Shown: one piece after another, positions 45,340 through 57,000 of the stretch | Numbering within the stretch: the stretch's first letter is position 1 | How the letters are laid out: every line of letters begins with the position of its first letter | Translations under genes and position numbers: made by a program | Source: Acanthosepion pharaonis | Lineage: Eukaryota > Mollusca > Cephalopoda > Sepiida > Sepiidae | DNA: 64,000 nucleotides | NCBI GenBank assembly: GCA_903632075.3 | Contig: CAHIKZ030001813.1 | Location: 7,774,501 to 7,838,500, forward strand | Reading direction: 5' to 3' | The notes under the pieces: model-generated | The model's database searches: none | What the model saw: the letters and a program-made list of their open reading frames with translations, nothing else | Told to the model about the DNA's origin: nothing

Positions 45340-47160
45340 TCGAAGATCATACTTCTTTGAAAATTGTAGACTGGTGTTACAGAATCGCAAAAAAATAACT
45401 CCAGCAGATAACAGAATTCACATTACTTGAAGATTTTAAATAACAGTAAGCATTAAAATGGATAACACGTGTAACCCGAAGAGACAACAATGAGATAATG
45501 AAGATTTTAACGTTACATACAATTTCAGTCTGCCCAGTGTCGCTCTCAAGTTTTCGTCAACCCGCAACATGGTCTTGTGCAACAATCCAAAAGTGCCTCA
45601 TGTTAGGATTACAACCCCATACCGATAGCAGACATTTGGTTGGGATTTTTCTGCGTCACTTCACGTGATTCGAAAAAAGATGGTTTAAGTAATGCCTAGA
45701 GGCTTCATTCGCGCGATGCTATTTTTAATCATTGACATGAGAAAGCGGTTCTGTTGAGTTAACAGTAAATGTTTCTGATGGTTTTTGGTGCCATGCATTA
45801 AATCTACAGGAAATTCTCGATTTGACTATGACTGCATTTTTAAAGTTAAATCTTTTGGTTTTGTAGCAACAGGTGGTGTTTGGCGAAATCACTCAGAGTG
45901 TATTTTTCACCAAAGCTTGTAGACTGGTATAATTACAAAAAATGATCAGTACCAAATAACAGATACGCCATTACATTAAGACTTTCAACAATTGCAGCAA
46001 CTAAAATCAATAGCAAATCTAATTCGAAGAGAAAACAATGAATTAATGAAATTTTTGACATTCCACAAAAGTTCAAGTAAATAGTCAGGAAGGAAACTAC
46101 AGTAAATACTGAAAAATCAACTTCTTGAAAAATAGTTTTAAAATAAAGATCGACTACTCATTCATTGAATGGCGAATGTTTCCTTATAAGGGAACGGCTA
46201 AGACGACTTTAATTTTCCTCATATGCTGTTGGAGAATTGTGTATAGAAACAAAGAATCCATTGTGATTCTGTCGTGTCAGTTCACGAGGTTCGAAAAAGG
46301 TTAGTTTTTCATAAGACTTTCAGGCTTCATTCGCACTGATATGTCTCTGAAAGGGATATATTTGAACGAAGTAGCTAAGTGGTTTTGGCTACAATAACCA
46401 AGTAGAATACGGTAGCAGTAATCGACTGGTACGCTTCGTAATCGCTAGTAAGAAGTGTAGATCAATGGCGTAGTCCAATGTGCGTCGTTATAGACTTAGC
46501 TCTCAGACTAAGCCTATGACTCTCCTACACGTCCGTCGGTATATTTGACGGACACCAGCCAATCATATTCCAGTGAGGGGGAACACAGCTGTACGCATAT
46601 AACATTATATCACGCACAATAACAGTAAAGATAACAGCAAATATTTCTTAAGAAATCTGGTATCATGCATTAAATCTCCAGGAAATTCTCGATTTGACTG
46701 GGCTGTTTATGACCATGACTGCATTTTTTAAGTTACATCTTTTGGTTTTGTCGCAACAAGTTGTGTTTGGGGAAATTAATCATATTGCATTGTTCTTCAA
46801 ACCTTATAGATAGCGCTACAGAATCAAAAAAAAAAACGATCAGTACCAAATATCAGAAGCCGCATCACTTTAGATTTCAACAACTGCAATAACAACTAAA
46901 ATGGATAACACATGTAACTCGAATAGTAAACAATGACATTGTCAAAACTTGAAGTTCCGGACTAAATGAAATCAATGGTCAGGAAAGAACTGCTAGAAGA
47001 AGTGTTATAATCAACAGGATTTGATAAATAAGTGTTCCTGAATAAAAAAAATTTAACAGAAACCTTTTAGAAGTTTCAATTGACATAAACATCTGCTGCT
47101 CGATCGAATGAATGCCGAATATTTGCTTATAAGAAAATGGTTAATATTACCATTACCATT
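45340..47160 (+). repeat. large diverged tandem repeat, three units
   Basis: Shared ordered blocks occur three times. The tail block TTGTAGACTGGT, ACAGAATC, CAGATA-like, ATGGATAACAC, TGTAAC, GAAGAG-like and ACAATGA is found near 45365-45495, 45918-46040 and 46800-46935. The head block CATGCATTAAATCT, AGGAAATTCTCGATTTGACT and CTTTTGGTTTTG is found near 45793 and 46665, 872 bp apart. GGCTTCATTCGC occurs at 45699 and 46321. Unit length changes because about 280 bp of different sequence (46340-46620) interrupts the series. Copies of dispersed repeat R (46145 and 47070) are part of the units. Confidence 0.75.
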
Positions 47161-47207
47161 AGTAAGTTGTTATTCGCAGATTCGCGCCCAAACACATATG
47201 CTCGTCG

Positions 47208-47209
47208 CG

Positions 47210-47292
<83 letters not shown>
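47208..47292. repeat. (CA)n-(TA)n compound microsatellite
   Basis: (CA)n at 47211-47232, then (TA)n to 47289. Confidence 0.95.
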
Positions 47293-47297
<5 letters not shown>

Positions 47298-47329
47298 TAT
47301 TCAAATTTATAACCATCTCTATTCAACAT

Positions 47330-47517
47330 AATCGCTTAACAAGACAACAGAACTGTCGGAACAAAATTTTGTAGTGCTTTTATAACATGCATATGTTATA
47401 AGTTTGAATAAATATTATTAGCTAAAATCTGTATTGAGCACTCTTTATAAATAGTGTTTTTGGTTACTGGAATTTTATTTCATGTGTACCAAGCCATATT
47501 TTATTTCATTTGTTCTA
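47330..47517 (-). repeat. (TA)n-bounded repeat, second copy
   Basis: The reverse complement shares AAATTCCAGTAACCA, AGAGTGCTCAATACA and GTTATAAAAGCACTACAAAA with 39047-39200. Its outer end stops at (TA)n (47518-47574). Confidence 0.75.

Positions 47518-47574
<57 letters not shown>
47518..47574. repeat. (TA)n microsatellite
   Basis: About 28 TA units. Confidence 0.95.
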
Positions 47575-47578
<4 letters not shown>

Positions 47579-48344
47579 AGTTAATAGATTCATTTGTATA
47601 TAATTCAGGTGGATCCTAAGAATACCAGTATTAGAATTGATCAAAAAAGAGCTAAATGTATTTATTATAACAATATAAATCACATTCTCTTATTTTATAA
47701 CTGTTCCCTTGTTTTATGGACTCTCTTTGATCAACTATTTATATGTTTTTTTTTAATTTTTTTTAATTATATTGTTTGTTTTTTGTTTTTTTTAAAGATG
47801 TTTCTGGTTATAGTTTGGTTTTCTTAATAATCTATCTTATCCTCGAAGTTTAAATGGATATTTTATTTTATCTTTAAATTGTTTTATCGTTAAATGACTT
47901 ATTCCTTGATAATAAACGATTTTTAATATAGATTCCGTCTTTATATAAACTAAATATAAATACGATTTATTATTAAACTTGTTAATACATCTCATTTATA
48001 AGCATAATTTGGTAATTTTAGTGGGATCCTAAATTTGTTATATATAATTAAATATTTTCTTTATATATAAACTCCATTTTCGGTCCTCCTTTAGTTTGAA
48101 TTCATCACCACATTCATCATATAACCTTAATTTAGGATCATAAGCTTCCTATCCGGGTTGAATCTGATAAGCCTCTTCCCTTTTAGACATATACCTTTCA
48201 TCCCATCTTATCACAGACTGGGTTTTTTGTCTGGCTGGGGTGTAGATTTGGGTAGGTTCCGTATTAATTTTTCGACTGCAAGTTAAATTCTAAATCTATT
48301 ATTCCGATATGAATACAATCCATCCACCTGGATTTTTTTGTGCG

Positions 48345-48348
<4 letters not shown>
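47575..48348. other. (TA)n-bounded unrecognised segment
   Basis: GGTGGATCCTAAGAATAC near the left end and CCACCTGGATTTTTTTGTGCG near the right end are weakly reminiscent of inverted ends. Both ends meet (TA)n. The interior is T-rich and matches nothing I know. Confidence 0.35.
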
Positions 48349-48411
<63 letters not shown>

Positions 48412-48490
48412 AATATAGTCTTAAGATGTGCTATATTTATGGGATAAAGTGCTCAATATCAGAGATAGAGCGTTTTTAAATATAATTAAT
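48349..48490 (-). repeat. (TA)n and family H fragment
   Basis: (TA)n at 48349-48407 is followed by ATATAGTCTTAAGATGTGCT, TTTATGGGATAAAGTGCTCA and ATATCAGAGATAGAGCG. These are the reverse complement of the distal half of the family H repeat at 60411-60542. Confidence 0.8.
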
Positions 48491-48614
48491 TGGGTTAAAT
48501 TATTTGGCTGTTTTTTATTTATTTTTATTTTTTATTTTTTATTTCTATTTCTTATCTTATATATTTATTTATTTATTTTTTATTTACTCCCGTAAATCAT
48601 TACTATTTCACAAT
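48491..48614. other. T-rich low-complexity stretch
   Basis: TTTATTT-type low-complexity sequence lies between the family H fragment and the PLE. Confidence 0.7.
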
Positions 48615-49791
48615 GAAGAAGCATGAATAAAGAAAGATGGGATATTTGACACTACAACGGGAAGCTATGACGGTGCGTATATGCGAGATCATAGGTATTT
48701 ACTTACTACACGATCTAAGCAAAATAATAGATAGAAATCACACAGGACTCTACAGAGACGACGGTCTCATAATCTTAAGAAACTGTAACAAACAAAACAC
48801 GGACAAAACTAAAAAAGCAATAATAAATATTTTCAAAAATAACAGATTCGACATAGATATAAAAACTAACTTAAATGAAGTAGATTTTCTAGATGTTACC
48901 CTCAACCTAAAAAAAGACACATACAAACCATACAGAAAACCCAATGTTAAACGGCTCTATATACACACACCTTCCAAACCCCCGCCTTCTTTGATCAAAC
49001 AGATACCGAAATCGATTAACCACAGGCTTTCCGACAAATCCTCCAATGAACCCATATTTAACAAAGCAAAGACTATGAAACAGCCCTAAAAAATAGCGGA
49101 TTCCCAGCAATAATCACATACTCACCAAAGAACACAAAAAAGGCCAACAGGAAAAGAAATATCATATGGTTCAAACCACCGTACAGCAAAAACGTAAAAA
49201 CAAACGTAGGAAATATATTCTTCAAACTCTTACACAAACACTTCCTGGAATCAAGCACCCTACACAAAATATTCAACAAAAACACAGTAAACATCATTTA
49301 CAGTTGCACCGAGAACATGGCACAAATAATAAGAAAGCACGACAAGAAAATTATCAACCGAACCCACGAAAAAATTAAACCCACGTGCAACTGCAGAATG
49401 AAGAAGGAATATCCTTTAAACGGTAATTGTTTACAAAACAACGTAATATACCAAGCCACGATAAAATCAGCAGATAATGAAGAAAATTATACATAGGAGT
49501 AACTGAAGGACGCTGGAAACAAAGACATCATTCAAAAATAGTAAATATGCGAACAACACAATGCTTTCTAAGTATATCTGGGAAATTAAAAACAAAACGT
49601 ACATCACACCAAAAATATCTTGGAAAATAAAGAAAAGGTCATCAGCCTATAACAATCAAATAAAACTTACAAACTTAGTTGGAGGAAAAATAACTATCAT
49701 TACCTTCCCAGAAGAAAATAAATTATTAAATAAACGATCCGAGCTCATCACAAAATGCAAACATGAAAACAATTTTTACTACATTACTTAA
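48615..49791 (+). pseudogene. Penelope-like element: reverse transcriptase and GIY-YIG endonuclease
   Basis: The segment opens FDTTTGSYDGA in one frame and continues RICEIIGIYLLHDLSKII after a frameshift. The catalytic GLYRDDGLIILRN is at 48748-48780, then VDFLDVTLNLKKDTYKPYRK (48880-48940), PNVKRLYIHTPSKPPPSLIK and QIPKSINHRLSDKSSNEPIF. A shift near 49080 leads to GFPAIITYSPKN, RNIIWFKPPYSKNVKTNVG, FFKLLHKHF, and the Cys-containing linker CNCRMKKEYPLNGNC. The endonuclease shows YIGVTEGRWKQRHHS (YIG at 49490-49498), SKYIWEIK, ISWKIKKRSSAYNN and LLNKRSELITKCKHENNFY, with a stop at 49791. The N-terminal part of the reverse transcriptase is missing. With only a few frameshifts and an intact YRDD, this is the best preserved PLE in the window. 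It belongs to a family distinct from the 11972-14839 copies. Confidence 0.92.
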
Positions 49792-50562
49792 AAATTGAAA
49801 ACGGAAAAAATAAAATAAAATAAAAATAAATAAATAAACAAATTGACAATAAAATAAGCAAAATAAATTAACCCAAACAAATTACCAAAACGCATCTGTT
49901 AGAATAGAAGAAATAGAATAAAAAATAAGAAATAAAATCAATGAACCGAAATAAATAAAGTAAATAATAAACAAATTAGCAAACCATTATGACCAAAATA
50001 TTAGTTAGACTATAAAAATCAAACCAAATATCGGACGAAAAAATAGCTTTAACTGTTATATAACGATAAAAAAAATGCTACGTTACTTCAAAATCGAAAA
50101 CCGAAAATATACAGTATAACAAATAAATAATAGCAAGGAAAATAAATTGATCTCAATTCAACCAAATAAATAAATAAACTAACAAAGCGATCCCGATAAA
50201 CTAACCGTTAGAAAAATCAAATAAAGCTAATCAATCCAAATAAATACATAAAGTAATAAACAAATTAAAAACTGTTACCGCTAAAACAATAGTTAGAATA
50301 AACCTCCAAATTGAATAAATAGCTTTAATTATCTTCCAAAACCAAAACAAAACTATTAAATAAGCGATATAAACAAATTTTTACTACGTTAATAAAAACA
50401 CCGATGAAAATAAAAATTTAAAAAAATATATAAATATATAAGTTAAGAAATAAAAATGAGAATAGAAATAAAAAACAAAAATAATTAAAAACAAGCAAAA
50501 TAATTTAACTCAAATAAATAAATAAACAACTTCAGGTAAAATAACCGCAAAAATAGACTACC
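49765..50562 (+). repeat. A-rich ~307-bp tandem units downstream of the PLE
   Basis: TACTACATTACTT (49776), CTACGTTACTTC (50078) and TACTACGTTAATA (50384) start three successive units. Each continues with a GAAAAC or GAAAAT stretch, (AAAT)-rich sequence, AACAAATTA and GTTAGAATA-like blocks. The plus strand has very little G or T outside these. The first unit starts inside the last PLE codons, so the element's 3' end appears to have been amplified. Confidence 0.65.
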
Positions 50563-50609
50563 CACATCTAGCATGAAACACACTGTCGATTCTAAGTGTT
50601 GATTTTATG

Positions 50610-50612
<3 letters not shown>
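50563..50612 (+). repeat. family H fragment with partial hammerhead
   Basis: CATCTAGCATGAAACACACT, then GTCGATTCTAAGTGTTGA, preserve GAAA, stem III ACA/UGU with a CAC loop, the GUC cleavage triplet and the distal stem I strand. The CUGANGA side is lost. It ends at (TA)n. Confidence 0.6.

Positions 50613-50674
<62 letters not shown>
50613..50674. repeat. (TA)n microsatellite
   Basis: About 31 TA units between a family H fragment and a PLE 3' end. Confidence 0.97.
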
Positions 50675-50676
<2 letters not shown>

Positions 50677-50800
50677 TTCCATCGCTACACAGGAATAACC
50701 ATGTTTCAAAACAGAAGTCAAAAACTTCAAATTCATTTATAGAATTAAAATCCCTAGTTCTGTTTCATTTTCCATCGAAGAAAAGATATATATATATATA
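50675..50800 (-). mobile_element. PLE 3' end fragment
   Basis: CATGTTTCAAAACAGAAGTC, AAAACTTCAA and TCTGTTTCATTTTCCATCG are the reverse complement of the PLE 3' terminus seen at 12750-12865 and 57380-57500 (GCTTGAGGATGAAATTGAAC to TTTTGAAACATGGTTAG). The terminus lies next to (TA)n. Confidence 0.7.
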
Positions 50801-52744
50801 TTTTTTCTCCCCTATATTTTTCTGTACTTGCTGTGCGAATTGTTATTTTTTCAATTTAATATTTTTCAACCTATTTTTAAGAAGTATTAGTTGAAAAAGA
50901 TCCTTCAAGAAGAATAATACTCCGCCTTTTGTCACGCACACAGACACACACATTCTTTTCACTATCTTCACACTCGCACACATACACAAACATAAGTGTG
51001 TAGAAAGATAGTCATAGTCATAACTGAGCTAGTGAGACAGTTTTACCAATTATTACACTGCGTCGAATTTCACAAAATAAAGTATATAATTTATTCACAA
51101 AAGAATTACAGTCGAGGTTCATTACATACACTTACGCGTTAATACCCTCCGGAAAGGGATGAATCCATCTCATCTCTCTCCAGTTATGGGTTGAATAGCA
51201 GGATAAACTAGGTTCTATATTTTTGGTTGGCTACTGGGTGATCACAGAAAGAAATGCCAACCTACTGTTTGATAATCTTCTCTCTGATCAGTCAGGAATC
51301 GAAAGAGATGTTATCGCTCAAGCATCTATAGCGTATGGCACATATTTGACTGAATCGAAATGTTTTGGTTAATACCATCTTGCTAAAAATTTTAGTAAAA
51401 TGTATCATCGGTTATTTTATTTCTAATCAATTCACCCTAAGCAAGGCGAAAATGCCACTAAGATGCAAAGGGCTACTAGGAGTGAAAGAGAAAGAAAAAT
51501 GCTTTAGAAGAAATCTGTAACCCAATCGTCATCAGGAAACAAGGGTAAATATCAATTCTTATTCAAGAACTGGGGAGGAATGTCAACCTAACGTTTTAGT
51601 GCATAAACTCGAGGACCAATGCTCTCTTATTTGGTTCAGAGAATTTCCAGGGATGTGTTCAATATTTTCGGTAGGCCTACCCTGAGATTCTATGTGGCTA
51701 GATAGAGTTAACAGGGAAGTAGGGGTAATCGATTGTATTATTGTCTAAACGCTTGCGAATGTGTGGGCTAAATATAAACTTAACATTATAGCGATTTCGA
51801 TGACGATATCAAAAGCTTCAAAGTATGATTTTGTTATAACTTCATAATCGATCAGTTGCCGATATTTGGATTTTCTTGAGGTTTCCCTTTATTAGAGCAT
51901 TGGGATATAGTGCTTAATTACATCGCAGTCATGACTAGCACACTAGCCCATTTGATGCCAACCCAGACAAAGTCAGTTGACCTCAATTTGTAGTTACAGT
52001 CACGGACGATTATAATTCGCATTGTCGGGGTAGAAGCAGACTTTTGAATCGTCTGATTGAATTTAGAATTGCTGATTAATATAGCATACTGGTCCGTGTT
52101 AATTAGAATTCAAATAATCTTTGGTTCGTGCCATATATCTAACTGGATATTCTAAAGTTCTGTTCCCGAAGATTGAAATTGTAACAAAGCTTGAATCGTG
52201 AATTCTTCAATTTTTTTCAGCTAGGGCTTGTACCTGAGTCACAGAGAATAACAATATTAGTACTACATCTTTTCAGGCCTGAGGTCTCCAGTGCCGCGCA
52301 ACTCGACGGACTATGCGTTTTGTTGCGGTTGCTTGTATTAAATAAGATTTTCATATCCAATGCTACTGAATACTTGAATTTCAACTCGTTGGAAATTTCT
52401 GATATATGGATTTTACAACATGGGGTTTCTTACACCACATTTAAATTGTTTACCTCCTATACTGGTTGTTTTCTTTCTCCTAGACTGGTCGCCAATATGA
52501 GAACCTATTTAATCTTGCCACTAACCCCTAGTTGAAATAAGAGAGTGGAGATTGATTTATATCATTGCATCAGGAATAGAGCAACAGCGAATGAAAGGCT
52601 TCAGCTAATATTTGAACGGGACGATGACCACTCGACTACGCATCCATTCGCTTAATAAGTAGGTTTTCGAATGCAAATAACTAAATGCAACATCGTTTTT
52701 TTATTTATAAGTCAGTCATGTATCATGCGTGATACACACTTAGG
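50801..52744. other. no recognised feature
   Basis: It holds a 114-codon plus frame (52191-52535) that matches no family and has no exon context. CTCCTAGACTGGTCGCCA at 52478-52495 resembles the far end of the SINE family. Confidence 0.35.
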
Positions 52745-52952
52745 CGGTAATATATCAGTAGATTGCCATTTTCTTTCTGCTTTGTCATACAGGGCTATAG
52801 AACACTTTCCTGTTATTTACCCATAGCTGGTGGGAGAAGAAGAGGAGTCATACATTTCCCACGTAAGTGAATGTAACTGATTCGACTGGAATTCGAACTC
52901 GGCTCTCATATTTCTCAAACCAAGCCTCTATCCATTACTCCACCGTGACCCC
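52745..52952 (-). repeat. tRNA-derived SINE, copy 3
   Basis: The minus strand reads GGGGTCACGGTGGAGTAATG with GATAGAGGCTTGG (A-box-like), then GAGAGCCGAGTTCGAATTCC (B-box), CAGTCGAATCAGTTACATTC and CTTCTTCTCCCACCAGC. This is the best head-and-body copy. RNA polymerase III transcription of the ancestor is inferred from the boxes. Confidence 0.75.
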
Positions 52953-53149
52953 CTTATATATAAATAAATCTAAATCATAAAGAAAACAGTAACATACATC
53001 CATTTTTTAAATATCATCTGTCTTCACGACGTTTGGCGATCATGATTATTCCCGAGTGTCATTTCATTATTTGTGAATTGTCATATTTGGGAACGACTGT
53101 GGAGTGATTTCTTTTAACTTCTCAATGGTTTTGTATTCAAATGTTTTCC

Positions 53150-53335
53150 TTCTCTTAGACTAGTTGCCATACAGGTATGGTGAGCGAGTCTACTCCGCTA
53201 TTTAACCAATAGCTGGTGGGAAAGGAGACTGATTAATGACTTTCCCAAGGGAAATTGTGCGAAAGTGAAAGCAACAGCCTAAACTTGGATTTGAACTCGG
53301 CACGCCAATTCCTTACCTTATCGTCTGTAAAACCT
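53150..53335 (-). repeat. tRNA-derived SINE, copy 4
   Basis: The minus strand reads GGCGTGCCGAGTTCAAATCC (B-box), then CTTTCCCACCAGCTATTGG and GAGTAGACTCGCTCACCATA, then CTGTATGGCAACTAGTCTA. It extends further at the distal end than copy 3. Confidence 0.7.
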
Positions 53336-53764
53336 AATAAAATTATTTTCTTATTTTACAGCTTTATGTGGTCTGCTGGACATACTGTATGTTCATAAAA
53401 TTTATCCCATGAATTTGTTAACATTGGTACTGTCTTCACAGAAAATATAAGTACAATTTTTTTTCATTTCTGAGCGGGCAGCTTTTATCTTTTAATATTT
53501 ATCTCTTCTCGATTACAACTCTTCTAAACCTACAGAGATTTTTCAAGTGGATTTTTATCTGGAGAGGTTTGAAGTCAACTCATAAATGTCTTTGAAACAT
53601 TTCTGGAAAGATACGGAATAATCGTTGTTGTTGTTGTTTTTTCAGAAATGAACAGAACATTTTCAGGCATAATATGCTCTTTAAATTAAAGGTACTCGTG
53701 TAAATGTAGACAACGCAAAAAATGTCTGTTCCAGGAAACTTATTGCCAGATCTTCTATGTGCTG
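53336..53764. other. AT-rich sequence, no recognised feature
   Basis: Nothing recognisable. Confidence 0.4.
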
Positions 53765-54010
53765 TGTCTCTTTAGGACATAGGTGATCATGGCTCTTCAA
53801 AAGCTCCTACCTTTTGTACCACTTAATAAATTATAACTTTTTCCTATTTCTCTTATACCTTGTTCCACCATTCTTTTTCTCAAGCTCACTAAGTAGGTTA
53901 TAGGTTGTTTTCTTTTTGCCCGTCTTGCCATCAATCTCTCATATGAGTATAATATTTTCCAGTATTTCTTTCTTCATTATATGCTCTCGAAATTTCAACT
54001 CTCTCTTGCT
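53765..54010 (-). pseudogene. LINE C-terminal end, second copy of the type at 36861
   Basis: Minus-strand scraps MKKEILENIILI, EIDGKTGKKKTTYNLLSELE, GGTRYKRNRKKL and ELLKSHDHLCPKET follow the IMRKE.LENLILTG.I.GK..R.RQ.T.L.SL..........I..QNL......WRAMI..V pattern. It is more decayed than the copy at 36861-37080. Confidence 0.5.
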
Positions 54011-54400
54011 GATATTAAGTACAGGTTTATATTTCGTTTCCATTTTCTTTAAAATTTCGAAGTTTTTCGGTCGACATTTCTCCTGCTTCAAGTCTTCTGT
54101 TGTTCTTTGAGGAGAGTATCCGGCATTCTCTGGAATTCAGTTTAAATCATTAGTTCAAAACATTACTCCATTTCGCTTCTCGTTTTTTACAGTCTGTCGG
54201 TTAATTATTTCCATCAACTTTGTAACTCAACTATAAGGTTTATTCCAGATAATTATGCATCTGCAACTATTAATTGCACGATACATAATTTTTCCTTTCC
54301 CTCTTCGTCTAATTTACACATTTTTACAGCTAATATTTAAGTACATGGAATAATTTTATTTATCTAATGTATTCAGTCAATATCCTTATGATGCATTGTA
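54011..54400. other. AT-rich sequence, no recognised feature
   Basis: It may include the upstream part of the LINE end. No clear motif. Confidence 0.35.
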
Positions 54401-55295
54401 CAGGGTGAGATGGATAAATTGTCTAAATTACACAAAAATAAAAATAAATCTGACATTTAATTTCAAAAAATATAATTACCGAAATTTCACAAAAATATCT
54501 TGAAATACTAAAGAGTAAATTTCTTCTTTGAAATCGCCTCGGGAATCAACCATGGCCGACAGACGACTTCGGGATCTGCTGCATCTCTTCTGGAAGGTCT
54601 CCTTGTTTAAATTGGTAAATGCTACCATAATCCTTGCCTTCAGTTCATCGTTGGTGTTACAAAGAATTTTGTTGGTTTCTCACTTAACTGAGCCTCACAC
54701 ATAATAATCAAGGGGGTTGCAATCTGGGAAGTTAGATGACCAGATGTAAGGGGTGATGTGATCTCAGAAAATGCCTGACGGCTATGACTGGGTTCTCCTC
54801 ATGGTGTCGCATTCGTGCAGTGTCCTGTTGCCAGACATAAGTTTTTCAGCAGACGGCATCTTGACCCAGGGCAGCACTACCACCTCATGACACTTGATGT
54901 AGGCCTCCGTGTTGAGTCAGAGGTCCTCATCATCAAATTCCGTAGTTCTTTACTTAGCAGAACGATCGGTAAGTTTTGCGAGACGTCGTCTCTTCGTACT
55001 CACCATTAAACTCATCTAATTTTCGAATCCTCTGCACTGTACTGAGATTAACTCACAATCATTCTGGAATGTTCATATTGGAGCTTCCGGTGCGAATTCT
55101 AAGTTGTTGACGTCCTGCAGTTTCCAAATTTCTGGCGGAGTGAATTGTGTCATGCTGTTCTTTTTGTCACAGACGGTGGCCAGCTGATTCAATTTTCCTT
55201 TGCAGTCGATAAAATAAATAAATAAAAAACAAACAAACAACGAGCAAGCGTGAAATTACAGATATAAAATGGCGACATGTCCCATTCGCACACTG
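54401..55295 (-). mobile_element. mariner-like element, internally deleted
   Basis: The ends are CAGGGTGAGATGGATAAATT (left, 54401) and, on the minus strand, CAGTGTGCGAATGGGACATG (right, 55295). They agree in CAG.GTG and in scattered later positions. A TA lies outside each end (54399-54400 and 55296-55297). The element is 895 bp and contains a fused, deleted transposase on the minus strand. Confidence 0.65.
54480..55200 (-). pseudogene. mariner-like transposase with central deletion
   Basis: Reading the minus strand from 55200, the N-terminal part gives SARNLETAGRQQLRIRTGSS, NMNIPE, NLSTVQRIRKLDEFNGEYEE and TTSRKTYRSAK (DNA-binding region). It then jumps to LNTEAYIKCHEVVVLPWVKM, DHITPYIWSSNFPDCNPLDY and YV, then ETNKILCNTNDELKARIMVA, FTNLNKETFQKRC and SRSRLWAMVDSRGDF. 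The segment that should carry the first catalytic aspartate is absent, and the second aspartate region is garbled. The deletion pattern is the opposite of the mariner at 39441, which lost the N-terminus instead. Confidence 0.75.
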
Positions 55296-55297
55296 TA

Positions 55298-55733
55298 TTT
55301 TCTCTTCTGTTTCATGCAAAACAGCCATTTTTTAAAAATATCTACTTGCTAATTTTTATTATTTATCCTGCGACATTGATAAAGCTATTTCTTGACATCC
55401 TCTTATCTTGCTAATATTTTCAATTTCCTTTTTGACTATTCTGTTATCTCTCTTCGGCTTTTTAGCAATTACCAAAGTCTTGCTCCCATCACGAAATAAC
55501 TTATTTTCATTCAATATCTTTGCATTATCTTCCTTTTATTTATTTTTTTTATTTTTTAAATTTATATCTTGCTTCCGACACGATTTCTATATATCTGATG
55601 ACAAAAAAATAACAATAAATCAATTCTGTACATATTTATTTAAAATATGATCGACAGCTCTCGAAATGTATCATATGTCACTCCACCAAATCGGATACTG
55701 TGTCATATTTCTAATAAAAAAACAAAAACAAAC

Positions 55734-55735
<2 letters not shown>
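55298..55735. other. AT-rich sequence, no recognised feature
   Basis: Nothing recognisable. Confidence 0.4.
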
Positions 55736-55765
<30 letters not shown>

Positions 55766-55877
55766 GTAGCTACTGAAATCCACTTGATCTATTTATGGCA
55801 AAAATAGATGTATATTCCGGAAATACTATCAACATTGAGTATTTAATACTGAATAAATTTCGAAAACATCTTAGCAA

Positions 55878-55922
<45 letters not shown>
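55734..55922. repeat. (CA)n and (TA)n microsatellites
   Basis: (CA)n at 55734-55766 and (TA)n at 55878-55922. Confidence 0.95.
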
Positions 55923-55925
<3 letters not shown>

Positions 55926-56205
55926 AGAGAGACAGAGACGGACAGACAGATTGACAGTGTGCACATTGTGATCAACAGTGCATGATAAAATTTTATATCC
56001 ATATTACTTATTATAAATACGAAATTGAGACAAATACGTTTTAAATATAGCAAAAATTTAAACAATATAAAGTAAAGTTATACAGGGTACGACCGAAATA
56101 CGCCACACATATATCTCCCAAAAATGGTGTCTTGATCTAGCTAATGTCTTACTACTATCTGGGAGTCAATTCTGGGAGGGATATTTGCGAGATATGTCTG
56201 CTGAA

Positions 56206-56207
<2 letters not shown>

Positions 56208-56270
<63 letters not shown>
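56208..56270. repeat. (TA)n microsatellite at a PLE 3' end
   Basis: About 30 TA units. Confidence 0.97.
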
Positions 56271-56273
<3 letters not shown>

Positions 56274-56274
56274 T

Positions 56275-57000
56275 TTATTTAAAAATATGATTCCAACTCG
56301 CGACATAAGAGGTCTCATGTTTCAAAACAAGAGCCGGAAACTTCAATATAATTATTTGAATTGAATTGAATTAAAGTACTAATCTCTGTTCCATCTTCAA
56401 GCGAATTTTTTTTTTTAAATAACTTACTTCTGAAATGTACGTGTTTTAATAGTATATTCATAATTGAAATCAAAATTTCCATGGTAACAGCCAGGGCGAA
56501 TTGTTTAAAATAGTTAGGGGTGTGTTGGTTTTAATAATAAGTATCAGTATAGAGTTACTTTTCTAGATGTCAAGTCAGGGTAAGGTGGGGGTGTCTAAAT
56601 TTGAAACGGAAGATGTTTTCGCTTAGTCTGGTTTACGTGTCTATGGAGATTTATTTATTTTTTTTATTTTATTTTTTAAAAAGGATTTGTGCATATAAAA
56701 ACTGCCGTAACATTTGTTTTTAGACGACTTCATAAAGGGTTATCTTTTTTGTAGGGTATTTAAACTATTTATTTGGGCTATGGATTATAAAAGTTATTAT
56801 ATTGTATGCTTGTTTTTAGCTAATTATTCAGTGCATAAATTTGATGATGTCGGCAAAAAACCGTTAACTCATGTCTATTGTTTAATAGATTTATATTATT
56901 TAGAAACTTAATAATGTGCAGTTTCTCATGGAGGCACAAAGGGCATGGGTCATCCCAAGCTTTACAAGTTCTAGTTTTATTTAAAATTTTCCATTTTAAA
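56275..57000 (-). mobile_element. PLE 3' part, same family as 12866-14839
   Basis: Almost the whole segment matches 12866-13640 in the same orientation: CTCGCGACATAAGAGG at the terminus, TTCCATGGTAACA, GATGTCAAGTCAGGG, CATAAAGGGTTATC and CCGTTAACTCATGTCTATTG. On the minus strand, coding remains are CPLCLHEKLHIIKFL and LLNNRHELTVFCRHHQI, the end of the GIY-YIG domain. The 5' truncation is at about 57000, where an opposite-facing PLE end begins. Confidence 0.85.

Noticed and set aside
47575..48348. A DNA transposon with CCACCTGGAT-type inverted ends
   Set aside because: The end match is only a few bases long and no transposase or target duplication is visible; (TA)n flanks hide any TA duplication.
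52191..52535. A 114-codon plus-strand frame
   Set aside because: It is not low-complexity, but it matches no family, has no neighbouring exons, and its 3' part overlaps a possible SINE fragment.
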